NCBI GenBank assembly: GCA_963801505.1
Contig: CAWDEY010000009.1
Coordinates: forward strand, 118,176 to 182,175
DNA from: JAOUFP01 sp963801505
GTDB lineage: Bacteria > Nitrospirota > Thermodesulfovibrionia > Thermodesulfovibrionales > UBA6898
Direction: 5' to 3'
DNA: 64,000 bases
Shown: positions 8,243-16,057 of the stretch, in pieces
Position numbering within the stretch: the stretch's first letter is position 1
Layout of the letters: every line of letters starts with the position of its first letter
Position numbers and translations under genes: made by a program
Notes under the pieces: generated by a model
What the model was told of the DNA's origin: nothing
The model's database searches: none
What the model saw: only the letters and a program-made list of their open reading frames with translations

Positions 8243-10188
8243 CAGCTGAAAACAAAAAGAAGTACAGCAGGATTGTGCTTGCAGGCAATCCCAATGTTGG
8301 AAAGAGTGTGATATTCGGACTACTTACAGGACAGTACGCAACTGTTTCAAACTACCCTGGCACAACAGTAGAAGTCTCCTCCGGCAACATAGAGCTTGGC
8401 GGCAAAAAATTTCTCCTCATAGACTCACCGGGGGTGAACAGCTTTATCCCAATGAGCGAGGATGAGCGGGTAACAAGAGACATACTTTTAGGAGAAAAAA
8501 ACGAAAATGTGGTCCTGGTGGCTGATTCAAAGAACCTCAAAAGGGCCTTGATGCTTCTTATACAACTGGCAGAGATGGAACTCCCCTGCATACTAGTTCT
8601 GAATATGGAAGACGAAGCAAAGGCCAGAGGAATCGAGACAGACTGCAAAAAATTGGAAACCATGCTCGGAATCCGGGTCATCGAAACAGTGGCCCCCCAA
8701 AGAAAAGGAATATCCAGATTAAGGGATTCTCTGCTGCTGACTAAAAAACCTGAAATTACATTGAATTACGGAGAGCAAATTGAACGTTTCGTCGATGAAA
8801 TCTCCTCTTTGCTGCCCCAGGCCAATATTGCCAGGAGATCCATAGCATTGATGCTGCTTGCAGGTGACACGAGTCTGAAGAGTTGGGGTGTCGCACATCT
8901 CGACACTGAAACAATAGATAAGATCGAGGACATAATTGATAAAGCCCAGATAGTACTGAAGGAACCTCCTGCAACTATTTTATCGAAAAAAAGAATAACC
9001 TTCGCGGACGACATAGTTCAGGCAGTTGTAAAGAAGACTGGTCTGGAGGCAGGGCACATTTTAAGATGGGTCGGCAAATGGACCATGCACCCTTTCTGGG
9101 GCATTTTTTCGTTGCTTATTGTGCTTTTTTGTTTCTATGAATTCGTCGGCAAATTCGGCGCCGGCACACTGGTGGATTTCTTTGAAAAGGTGATCTTCGG
9201 TGAATATCTCAGCCCAGGTATTATCAAAGGGGTGAAATATATAGTCCCCTTTGTTTTTATCCAGGATTTTCTGGTCGGTAAATATGGTCTCTTTACCATG
9301 GCATTGACCTATGCCGTCGCAATCATCATGCCTATAACCGCTACGTTCTTTATCGCCTTCGGATTTCTCGAAGACAGCGGGTATCTGCCCAGGATCGCTG
9401 TCTTAAGCAACAGTCTGTTTTCAAAAATAGGTCTCAACGGCAAGGCGGTCCTGCCGATGGTTCTGGGACTTGGCTGTGGAACTATGGCAACCATGACGAC
9501 CAGGATCCTCGAGACAAAAAGGGAGCGTATTATCGCAACGTTCCTCATAGCGCTTGCCATCCCCTGTTCTGCTCAGCTCGGGGTCATAATGGGCATGCTC
9601 GGATCATATCCTCCACGAATCGCTCTCTGGTGGTTTGGCACCGTGCTTTTTGTCCTGCTACTGGCAGGCACAATCGCAGCAAAGATAGTCCCTGGAGAAA
9701 AGGCTGATTTTTTCCTTGAACTGCCTCCTATCAGGGTCCCACGTATAGGGAACATACTAATGAAAACAGTCAACAGGATTGAGTGGTATCTAAAAGAGGC
9801 TGTACCGCTGTTTCTTCTGGGGACTTCGATATTGTTTCTCCTGGACAAAACACATTCCCTGGAATGGCTCGAAAAAATCTCCGCGCCTGTTATTGTCACC
9901 CTTCTGGGACTGCCTGAGAGGGCAACAGGAATTTTCCTTATGGGCTTTTTAAGGAGAGACTACGGCGCAGCCGGCATCTTTGATCTTGCCAAAAAGGGAC
10001 TTCTAAATGAAAACCAGATCACGGTAAGCATCATAACACTTACCCTGTTCGTCCCCTGTCTCGCGAGTTTTTTCATGATCATAAAAGAACGGGGGCTCAA
10101 AACAGCATTATCGATGTTCTCCCTTATCACAATTTTTGCCCTGCTTGTTGGCGGGACAATGAATTTTATCATGAATCTGCTCTACTGA
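8224..10188 (+). CDS. feoB: Ferrous iron transport protein B
   Basis: This 654-aa inner-membrane Fe(II) transporter has an N-terminal G domain: G1 GNPNVGKS (residues 21-28), switch region SNYPGTTVE, G3 DSPG (usually DLPG) and G4 LNMEDE. A multi-helix core follows from about residue 290, with the Gate motifs GCGTMATMTTRILETKRER and FVPCLASFFMI. It is shorter than the common ~770-aa form, mainly in the cytosolic linker and C-terminus. The ATG lies inside fur, with which it shares a transcript. No feoA or feoC is visible. Family and function are secure; the coupling mechanism is not readable. Confidence 0.93.
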   Translation: MQKKKITAENKKKYSRIVLAGNPNVGKSVIFGLLTGQYATVSNYPGTTVEVSSGNIELGGKKFLLIDSPGVNSFIPMSEDERVTRDILLGEKNENVVLVADSKNLKRALMLLIQLAEMELPCILVLNMEDEAKARGIETDCKKLETMLGIRVIETVAPQRKGISRLRDSLLLTKKPEITLNYGEQIERFVDEISSLLPQANIARRSIALMLLAGDTSLKSWGVAHLDTETIDKIEDIIDKAQIVLKEPPATILSKKRITFADDIVQAVVKKTGLEAGHILRWVGKWTMHPFWGIFSLLIVLFCFYEFVGKFGAGTLVDFFEKVIFGEYLSPGIIKGVKYIVPFVFIQDFLVGKYGLFTMALTYAVAIIMPITATFFIAFGFLEDSGYLPRIAVLSNSLFSKIGLNGKAVLPMVLGLGCGTMATMTTRILETKRERIIATFLIALAIPCSAQLGVIMGMLGSYPPRIALWWFGTVLFVLLLAGTIAAKIVPGEKADFFLELPPIRVPRIGNILMKTVNRIEWYLKEAVPLFLLGTSILFLLDKTHSLEWLEKISAPVIVTLLGLPERATGIFLMGFLRRDYGAAGIFDLAKKGLLNENQITVSIITLTLFVPCLASFFMIIKERGLKTALSMFSLITIFALLVGGTMNFIMNLLY

Positions 10189-10205
10189 TACCATAATGAC
10201 ACAAC

Positions 10206-10384
10206 TACTTTCACCACAGAGTACACAGAGAACACTGAGTCAATGCATCATAAAATGAGGCTTTTCTCTGAGTCCTCTTTTATCTCTGTGGTTAAAAAGG
10301 TCTTTTTTACGAGGCCGTCAGTATCGGCATAATTATTTTTTCAGTGCCCTTATTCTCTCTCTGTGAACTCTGTGGTAAAACTTT
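10206..10384. repeat. CCACAGAG-type inverted-arm repeat
   Basis: This is a left arm TCACCACAGAGTACACAGAG with inverted partners TATCTCTGTGGTTAAAA and CTGTGAACTCTGTGGTAAAA. The same family appears near 31700-31905, 37480-37615, 41595-41690, 44075-44117 and, diverged, 52180-52345. It is non-coding; these could be remnants of a mobile palindromic element. Confidence 0.7.
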
Positions 10385-10436
10385 TACAGGAGCCTCTTTT
10401 GACAGTTATTTGAAAACAAAGTTATAATTTTTATAT

Positions 10437-12749
10437 ATGAAACTTAAGTTTATCATTGTCCTTATCCTCCTATCTGTCCTGTTTGGCGGTATAGCAGGTG
10501 GCTATATTGCCGTCTCCAAAAGTATTCCCTCCATAGAGGAACTGAAAAAATATAACCCTTCCGGCGGGACAAAAATTTATTCTGACGACGATGTCCTTAT
10601 CGGGGAGCTGAAAATCGAAAAAGGCATATTCGTCCCGATCGATTCCATCCCTAAAAATATGGTCAACGCACTTGTCGCTGTAGAAGATTCACGGTTCTGG
10701 ACACATAAGGGCATAGATTATATCGGCATTGCAAGGGCCATCTCAAAAGACATCATCCACGCAAGCCTCAGAGAAGGCGGCAGCACCATAACCCAGCAGC
10801 TTGCAAAGGTGGTTTTTTTGTCCCCGGAGAAAACAATCAAAAGAAAAATAATGGAAGTAGCCCTCGCGATAAAGATCGAAAAAAACCTCACAAAGAAAGA
10901 AATCCTTGAATTGTACCTCAATAAGGTTTATTTTGGCCACGGCGCATACGGCATTGAAATGGCGTCAAAAAAATATTTCGGCAAGTCAGCGAAACAGCTC
11001 AATCTGGCCGAGGCATCTTTGATCGCAGGCCTTGTAAAGGCCCCTTCCTCATATTCGCCTTTTAACAATCTGACAAAGGCCAAAGAAAGACAGTTCACGG
11101 TACTTTCCCGCATGGCAGAAGAAGGATATATCAGCAAGAAAGAAAAGGAGAACACCTACAGACAGCCCCTGAATCTCTCGAGTCTCAAAAAAAGCTCTGA
11201 GTTCAACGGCTATTTTACGGAATACATCAGGAAATATCTGGAAGAAAAATACGGAGAAGATACTGTTTACCGAAGCGGCCTCAAAGTATATACCACTCTC
11301 AACAGGGCCATGCAGGAAGCCGCGGTGAACGCCGTCCAGGCAGGCCTCAGAGACGTTGATAAGAGGAGAGGATGGCGTGGTCCAATAGAACACAGGAAGG
11401 ACATTGATATTGACAGTGAACTGAAAAGCAAAGAACTCTCGACAACTGTAGCAATATCTCCCGGGGACATTTATCCAGGAGTTGTTCTGAAGGTCAATGC
11501 CAAAGAAGCCCTGATAAAGACGAGGGGGGTCGTCGGCAGGCTTTTGCTCAATGATGCAAAATGGGCGGCAAAGGTGCTGGACCCCAGACAAGGCACGGCA
11601 AAGTTTATAAAAAACTTCGACCTGACCAGTATATTGAAGCCAGGTGATATTGTAAAAGTAAGCATAAAAAGTATCCAGAAACAGACCTTGCAGCTTTCCC
11701 TTGAACAGGAACCGGAGGCCGAGGGCGCGCTCGTTGCCGTCGAGCCCTATACAGGATTTATCAGGGCCATGGTGGGAGGCTACGACTTTTCCAAAAGCGA
11801 CTTTAACAGGGTGTTGTATGCAAAACGGCAGCCTGGTTCTTCATTCAAACCGGTCATTTACGCCGCTGCCATGGACAATGGCTTCACACCCGCAAGCATT
11901 ATAAACGATGAGCCCATAACTTATCCCGGCGGCATTGGAAAAGAATGGAGTCCGGAGAATGCAGACCATAAGTTTTACGGCCCTACGCGGTTAAGGGAAG
12001 CCCTTACCTATTCGAGAAACGTTGTTACAGTAAGACTTGTAGATGCAATGGGCATCGATGCCCTGACCAACTTTACAAGGGCCATTGGATTTTATGGTGA
12101 TATGCCAAGAAATCTCAGTGTGGCGCTCGGGTCATTCAGCATTACACCTCTTGAATTGGCGATGGTATATAACGTATTTGCAAGCAATGGGATGAAGACC
12201 AATCCGGTTTATATTAAATATATATCCGACCGTCAGGGCAGGATTGTGGAAAGCTCCGATCCAAATCCTGTACAGGTCATAAGCCCTCAGACAGCCTTTC
12301 TCATAACCTCAATGATGGAGGATGTTGTGAAATACGGTACAGGATGGCGTGCCAGGGCTTTAGGCAGGCCGGTTGCAGGTAAAACCGGAACCACCAACGA
12401 TTACAAGGACGCCTGGTTTGTGGGCTATAGCCCCAATCTTGTAGCATCTGTATGGGTTGGCTTTGATAATTTAAAATCACTGGGCTCCCAGGAAACAGGG
12501 GCGCGCGCGGCATCCCCGATATGGGTCTCTTTTATGAATAACGCTCTAAAGGGAGAAGCGGAAAACTTTTCTGACCCCGAAGGCATAGTGAGTTATTTTA
12601 TCGATCCCGCAACAGGCCTGCTTTCACGTGATGGCTCAGGACTTAAGGAATATTTCAAGGAAGGGACGCAGCCTAAAGAACTCGCCCCGTCTGAATCATT
12701 GCAGAAGGTATGGGAGATAAAGGACCCGTCGCAGTTCAACTTCGACTGA
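10437..12749 (+). CDS. Class A penicillin-binding protein 1A
   Basis: This 770-aa bifunctional peptidoglycan synthase (transglycosylase and transpeptidase) sits in the inner membrane through one N-terminal helix (FIIVLILLSVLFGGI). The GT51 domain has EDSRFWTHKGID (catalytic Glu near residue 82), GGSTITQQLAK and KEILELYLN. A middle domain with an OB-like stretch follows. The penicillin-binding domain shows SSFK (about residue 467), SRN (about 525) and KTGTT (about 648). It stands alone between repeat regions, so it is probably monocistronic. Domain order and length fit mrcA/ponA. Confidence 0.95.
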   Translation: MKLKFIIVLILLSVLFGGIAGGYIAVSKSIPSIEELKKYNPSGGTKIYSDDDVLIGELKIEKGIFVPIDSIPKNMVNALVAVEDSRFWTHKGIDYIGIARAISKDIIHASLREGGSTITQQLAKVVFLSPEKTIKRKIMEVALAIKIEKNLTKKEILELYLNKVYFGHGAYGIEMASKKYFGKSAKQLNLAEASLIAGLVKAPSSYSPFNNLTKAKERQFTVLSRMAEEGYISKKEKENTYRQPLNLSSLKKSSEFNGYFTEYIRKYLEEKYGEDTVYRSGLKVYTTLNRAMQEAAVNAVQAGLRDVDKRRGWRGPIEHRKDIDIDSELKSKELSTTVAISPGDIYPGVVLKVNAKEALIKTRGVVGRLLLNDAKWAAKVLDPRQGTAKFIKNFDLTSILKPGDIVKVSIKSIQKQTLQLSLEQEPEAEGALVAVEPYTGFIRAMVGGYDFSKSDFNRVLYAKRQPGSSFKPVIYAAAMDNGFTPASIINDEPITYPGGIGKEWSPENADHKFYGPTRLREALTYSRNVVTVRLVDAMGIDALTNFTRAIGFYGDMPRNLSVALGSFSITPLELAMVYNVFASNGMKTNPVYIKYISDRQGRIVESSDPNPVQVISPQTAFLITSMMEDVVKYGTGWRARALGRPVAGKTGTTNDYKDAWFVGYSPNLVASVWVGFDNLKSLGSQETGARAASPIWVSFMNNALKGEAENFSDPEGIVSYFIDPATGLLSRDGSGLKEYFKEGTQPKELAPSESLQKVWEIKDPSQFNFD

Positions 12750-12832
12750 GCGTCATACATACACTCGGAACTCCTGTCTTAATCGCTAATGTAGTGCAGT
12801 CAGTCCTCTTCAGTGCTGTCCTGAATTCAAAG

Positions 12833-12917
12833 TCTGTCATCCTCGGGCTTGACCCGGGGATCCAGAACATATTGAAAAAACATGGATTCCCGCTTAAGAA
12901 CTGCGGGAATGACAATA
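12833..12917. repeat. GTCATTCCCG-type palindromic repeat
   Basis: This has arms GTCATCCTCGGGCTTGACCC and GATTCCCGCTTAAGAACTGC with GGGAATGACA. Related copies are at 18172-18262, 31425-31460, 31948-32013 and 56175-56255. It runs just past the stop of the PBP gene and could act as a transcript-end hairpin. Confidence 0.65.
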
Positions 12918-12947
12918 AAAGGAAAGGATTCGCTGGATTACTCCGGA

Positions 12948-13382
12948 TTATTTCCTGAAAGGTTTCGCCGGCAATTTTTTTGATATGTAGACTATGCAAT
13001 CCTCGCATAATCTTCCAGACTCGGTATTGCATATGGTCCTGTTTAATTCCCAGCAGGGCTTGGTATGATCTATATAAGCAGAACATTTGCTTCTGCGCTG
13101 TTCCGGACACTGGGTAATGTCCCAGCAGGGTGCATAATCAAGCAGTTTTTTTATGCCCTCTATACTAATTTTCTTGTTATGGATAAGGTCTCTGAGGCAC
13201 CTGATCCATTTTATGTCATTTTCCGAATAATATCTGTTTTTATTCCGCCTGGCAGGCTTAATCAATCCGTGCTTTTCATAAAGCCTCAAAGTCTGATCTG
13301 TGGTCCCGATCAACTCCGCGACAATACCGATCGGATACAGAGGCATAGTCTTTTTTTCTTCTTCAGTCAAATCTTTTTTCAT
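12948..13382 (-). CDS. MerR-family regulator with Cys-rich tail
   Basis: This 144-aa protein has an N-terminal MerR winged helix (YPIGIVAELIGTTDQTLRLYEKHGLIKPARR...YSENDIKWI). After about residue 90 it has an unusual Cys cluster: two CW motifs (APCWDI, KPCWEL) plus CPEQRRSKC, RTIC and LCEDC. Seven or more Cys suggest zinc or iron-sulfur binding and a redox- or metal-sensing role; that is inference. It is transcribed away from the insertion sequence and atpBE. A promoter with TTGCAT/TATTAA and a dyad TAATAACTGGAATTATTA lies just upstream, compatible with MerR-type autoregulation. Confidence 0.85.
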   Translation of the reverse strand: MKKDLTEEEKKTMPLYPIGIVAELIGTTDQTLRLYEKHGLIKPARRNKNRYYSENDIKWIRCLRDLIHNKKISIEGIKKLLDYAPCWDITQCPEQRRSKCSAYIDHTKPCWELNRTICNTESGRLCEDCIVYISKKLPAKPFRK

Positions 13383-13447
13383 TTCTTTCCATTTGCTGTT
13401 TTAGTGTTGCAAGTATTATGAAATAAATCTTCTAATAATTCCAGTTA

Positions 13448-13476
13448 TTAATACACTTTTAAACTACAAAATGCAA
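13448..13476 (-). promoter_or_regulatory. Likely merR promoter and dyad
   Basis: On the minus strand, TTGCAT (13476-13471) and TATTAA (13453-13448) are 17 bases apart. The -10 is followed by the dyad TAATAACTGGAATTATTA. It is a prediction from consensus only. Confidence 0.5.
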
Positions 13477-13530
13477 GCTTTTGTTTTGCCTATTATTTTT
13501 TTGTTTTTTATTGTTGTCAATAAATAGAAT

Positions 13531-14817
13531 TGTCCGGTTATAGAGCACATAAACTGTCCGCTTAGTAGCTATTGATATCAGGCAGCTTTTTTGTCTAAGT
13601 TAGAGACCTCCTTTCCTTGTGAGTTAAAGTTAGCCAGCTTTCTGTGACCATGGAATATTGCCAGGTTCCCATTTGGATAACGATGTACTCGGACCTTTAC
13701 TTTAACGTAGTGAAATCGGTATTTATCAGAGGGAATCTGAAGGGTCATAGCATCGAATTTTACGCAGTTGTCATTGCCGACCGTACGTTCATACTGTTCG
13801 CAGAGTATGTCTTGAAGAGGTGTCCCGGCCCAAGGCACGAACATGCTTGCTGACTCCTCTGGGGACACAGTAAACTCATCGTTATAGGCAGGCATATAAA
13901 CATCACTGATATAGGCATTGCCCTGTTTCATCTCCGTGATGCCGGCAAGGGCGAGTTCCTTTACAAGTCTATCCTGATGGGTACGAAAGGCGCGCTCGGA
14001 GCGTCCCCGTGCCTCGGGAGAATAAGCCGGAATCATCTCAATCCCTAACTGTCTCATAGCACGACCGAATTGAGTCAGACTTTCTTTGTCCACTTTCTTC
14101 CCAGCCTCCGGTGTATACCAGTAGTGGCTGCCGCGATCAGTATAAAAAGAGGCAAATACTCCATGTTTGTCGATGACCTCATTGACTCCCTGAAAACTGC
14201 TCTGAGTCCCTTCTTCCCCGACAAAGAACATCGAGTAATGTTTACTGGTAGCATCATCCATCGTCACAATCAGATCCCATAACTTCCCTGGCACCCACTC
14301 ATGCTTGGAGCCATCCTGATGCAGCATCATACCAATATATGGCGCTCGTGGGCGCTGTTTCCTGTGAGTTCCCTTCCTTGAATCCTTTGCCACAAGCCTC
14401 TTGCCCTGAAGGGTATTTTTTACCCATGTATAGCTTCTGATACCGCCGTGAGATCTTCGATACCAACTGTAAAAGTGTTTGACCGTAAATCCCTGATACC
14501 GAAAGTTGTATAAATCTGCCAGAGCTATTATCTCATCAACTGGTGCACTACGGTGCGATATTTGTCCTAAACGCCTATCTACAAGCCCCTCCATCCCCTG
14601 CTCCTCATATCTGACCAGATAACGTCGGTAGGTGCGATCGCATACTCCAAGCAGTCTTGCCGCCTCCGCCTGTGTCAATCTCCCCTTTTTCCATCCTTCA
14701 TATGCTTCCTCAAATCTCATCTTCCGTACCTCCTGTAGTAGTTCTGTCTTTTTCATGGATGGCTCCTTTTTGCCATCCAAGTATAACCGGACAGTTTATG
14801 TGCTACAGATACGGACA
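13531..14817 (-). mobile_element. ISNCY/IS1202-like insertion sequence
   Basis: This is an element of about 1.29 kb with one transposase gene. The terminal inverted repeats are TGTCCG-7 nt-AGCACATAAACTGTCCG. They are read inward from 13531 on the left and, complemented, from 14817 on the right; each end thus holds two TGTCCG boxes. No clean target duplication is seen at the exact borders. It sits between the merR promoter and the atpBE promoter, whose -35 box is 35 bases from the right end. Confidence 0.85.
13578..14756 (-). CDS. DDE transposase of the ISNCY-like element
   Basis: This transposase of about 392 aa is intact. The N-terminal helix-turn-helix (LTQAEAARLLGVCDRTYRRYL) is followed by a second DNA-binding helix region. 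The integrase-like core has DDE residues in HQDGSKHEW, FYTDRGSHYW and ARGRSERAF. The ATG at 14756 is preferred over 14780 because AAGGAG lies eight bases in front of it. It fills nearly the whole element. The lack of frameshifts suggests a recent or still active insertion. Confidence 0.9.
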   Translation of the reverse strand: MKKTELLQEVRKMRFEEAYEGWKKGRLTQAEAARLLGVCDRTYRRYLVRYEEQGMEGLVDRRLGQISHRSAPVDEIIALADLYNFRYQGFTVKHFYSWYRRSHGGIRSYTWVKNTLQGKRLVAKDSRKGTHRKQRPRAPYIGMMLHQDGSKHEWVPGKLWDLIVTMDDATSKHYSMFFVGEEGTQSSFQGVNEVIDKHGVFASFYTDRGSHYWYTPEAGKKVDKESLTQFGRAMRQLGIEMIPAYSPEARGRSERAFRTHQDRLVKELALAGITEMKQGNAYISDVYMPAYNDEFTVSPEESASMFVPWAGTPLQDILCEQYERTVGNDNCVKFDAMTLQIPSDKYRFHYVKVKVRVHRYPNGNLAIFHGHRKLANFNSQGKEVSNLDKKAA

Positions 14818-14851
14818 GTTTACTTGCTCGCTACACTTTTTGCATTATCTA

Positions 14852-14880
14852 TTGACAATTGCCATATGCATATGTAATAT
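14852..14880 (+). promoter_or_regulatory. Near-consensus sigma-70 promoter of atpBE
   Basis: TTGACA (14852-14857) and TAATAT (14875-14880) are separated by exactly 17 bases. A start of transcription near 14887 would leave about 23 bases of leader, including AAGGAGG, before the atpB ATG at 14910. Confidence 0.8.
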
Positions 14881-14909
14881 TACATCGATTTTTCCTTAAG
14901 GAGGCTCAT

Positions 14910-15596
14910 ATGCATGAAGAAAAACTCTTAATGGACATTCTTATAAATCCACACCAGGTCCCTCACTATGTCTCATATGCTTTACTGGCTTCTATCATCC
15001 TGATAATAGTGGCATTGCTAGTAAAAAGTTCTATCAAGCTTGTCCCCAGCGGCATCCAGAATTTCATGGAAACTGTAATCGAGGCGATACTCAACCTCTG
15101 CGATGAGAATATCGGTCATCACTGGGCAAGACATTTTTTCCCGCTGATCGCAACCATAGGCCTCTTTATTACTGTTTGCAATTTCATGGGACTCATACCG
15201 GGTTTTACATCTCCAACAAGCAACATAAATACTAATGCTGCGATGGCGATCCCTGTTTTTCTGGCGACCCATGTATATGGTATCCGCGTCCACGGGTTCG
15301 GATATCTCAAACATTTCGTCGGTCCGATCCGTTCCATATTTGCTCTGCCTCTGATGATACTGATGTTTGTCATCGAGTTCATCGGACATCTCGTAAGGCC
15401 TGTTACTCTTTCTGTCAGGCTTTTTGGGAATATGGTAGCAAAGCACTACCTGCTTGCAGTTTTGGGCCTGCTGGCCCCGTGGATCATTCCTACCGCCATA
15501 CTCTTGCTGGGCGTGCTTGTCAGTGTAATACAGGCCTTTGTTTTCACCCTGCTTGCTACATTGTATCTTGCTGGTGCCGTTGAAGAGGCACATTAA
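14910..15596 (+). CDS. atpB: ATP synthase F0 subunit a
   Basis: This 228-aa inner-membrane subunit provides the two ion half-channels facing the c-ring. Several hydrophobic helices are visible, with the essential Arg in SVRLFGNMVAKHYLL and the family C-terminus AFVFTLLATLYLAGAVEEAH. The ATG at 14910 follows AAGGAGG. A longer frame starting at 14859 would begin inside the promoter -10 region and is rejected. It is followed 29 bases later by atpE. The remaining ATP synthase genes are not in the window, a split seen in several phyla. Confidence 0.95.
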   Translation: MHEEKLLMDILINPHQVPHYVSYALLASIILIIVALLVKSSIKLVPSGIQNFMETVIEAILNLCDENIGHHWARHFFPLIATIGLFITVCNFMGLIPGFTSPTSNINTNAAMAIPVFLATHVYGIRVHGFGYLKHFVGPIRSIFALPLMILMFVIEFIGHLVRPVTLSVRLFGNMVAKHYLLAVLGLLAPWIIPTAILLLGVLVSVIQAFVFTLLATLYLAGAVEEAH

Positions 15597-15625
15597 ATAA
15601 AAGTCCTTAAGAAAGGAGAAATTGT

Positions 15626-15988
15626 ATGAAAAGAATTATCGCATCTGTTTTTCTGACACTGGCTCTGGTTGTTCTGCTTGCCCCTTCTGTATTTGCGGCG
15701 GTAGAGGGAACAGCTGCTGCTGTTGCAGGTCCTGATGAGGCAAAGATGAAATACTACGGTGTTGCAGCCCTTGCGTGCGGTCTGGCAATCGGCATCGCAG
15801 CCCTGGGTACCGGCATCGGCCAGGGTCTTGGTCTCAAAGGGGCAACTGAGGGTATTGCACGGAACCCCGGCGCCTCCGGAAAGATCACGACCACTCTGAT
15901 CATCGGTCTCGCCATGATCGAGTCCCTTGCGATCTATGCGCTGGTTGTTGCGCTGATCCTGCTATTTGTAAAGCCGTTTGGATTCTAG
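15626..15988 (+). CDS. atpE: ATP synthase F0 subunit c with cleavable-looking leader
   Basis: This 120-aa proteolipid is longer than the usual ~80 aa because it carries an N-terminal hydrophobic leader (IIASVFLTLALVVLL...FAAVEG). Two transmembrane hairpin helices follow. The loop is GIARNPGASGK, and the ion-binding Glu is in IGLAMIESLAIYALV. Helix 1 has GTGIGQGLG with a Gln at the position used by Na-binding c subunits, and Ser follows the Glu, so the coupling ion is not obvious. A strong terminator ends the two-gene transcript. Confidence 0.95.
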   Translation: MKRIIASVFLTLALVVLLAPSVFAAVEGTAAAVAGPDEAKMKYYGVAALACGLAIGIAALGTGIGQGLGLKGATEGIARNPGASGKITTTLIIGLAMIESLAIYALVVALILLFVKPFGF

Positions 15989-16006
15989 TTTTTCCAGTTG
16001 ATAAGC

Positions 16007-16038
16007 AAAAAAAGGCTGTGGAGACACAGCCTTTTTTT
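16007..16038 (+). terminator. Intrinsic terminator after atpE (bidirectional)
   Basis: AAAAAAAGGCTGTG and CACAGCCTTTTTTT form a perfect 14-bp stem with a GAGA loop. The A-run in front also makes it work for the convergent GAF gene on the minus strand. Confidence 0.93.
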
Positions 16039-16057
16039 TGCTTAAACGTCCTTTTTT

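Noticed and set aside
12710..12958. 82-aa plus-strand frame after the PBP gene
   Set aside because: It overlaps the PBP 3' end and then reads through a GTCATTCCCG repeat; no binding site and repeat-derived composition.
14859..14909. Upstream extension of atpB
   Set aside because: It would start inside the -10 region of the promoter; the ATG at 14910 has AAGGAGG.
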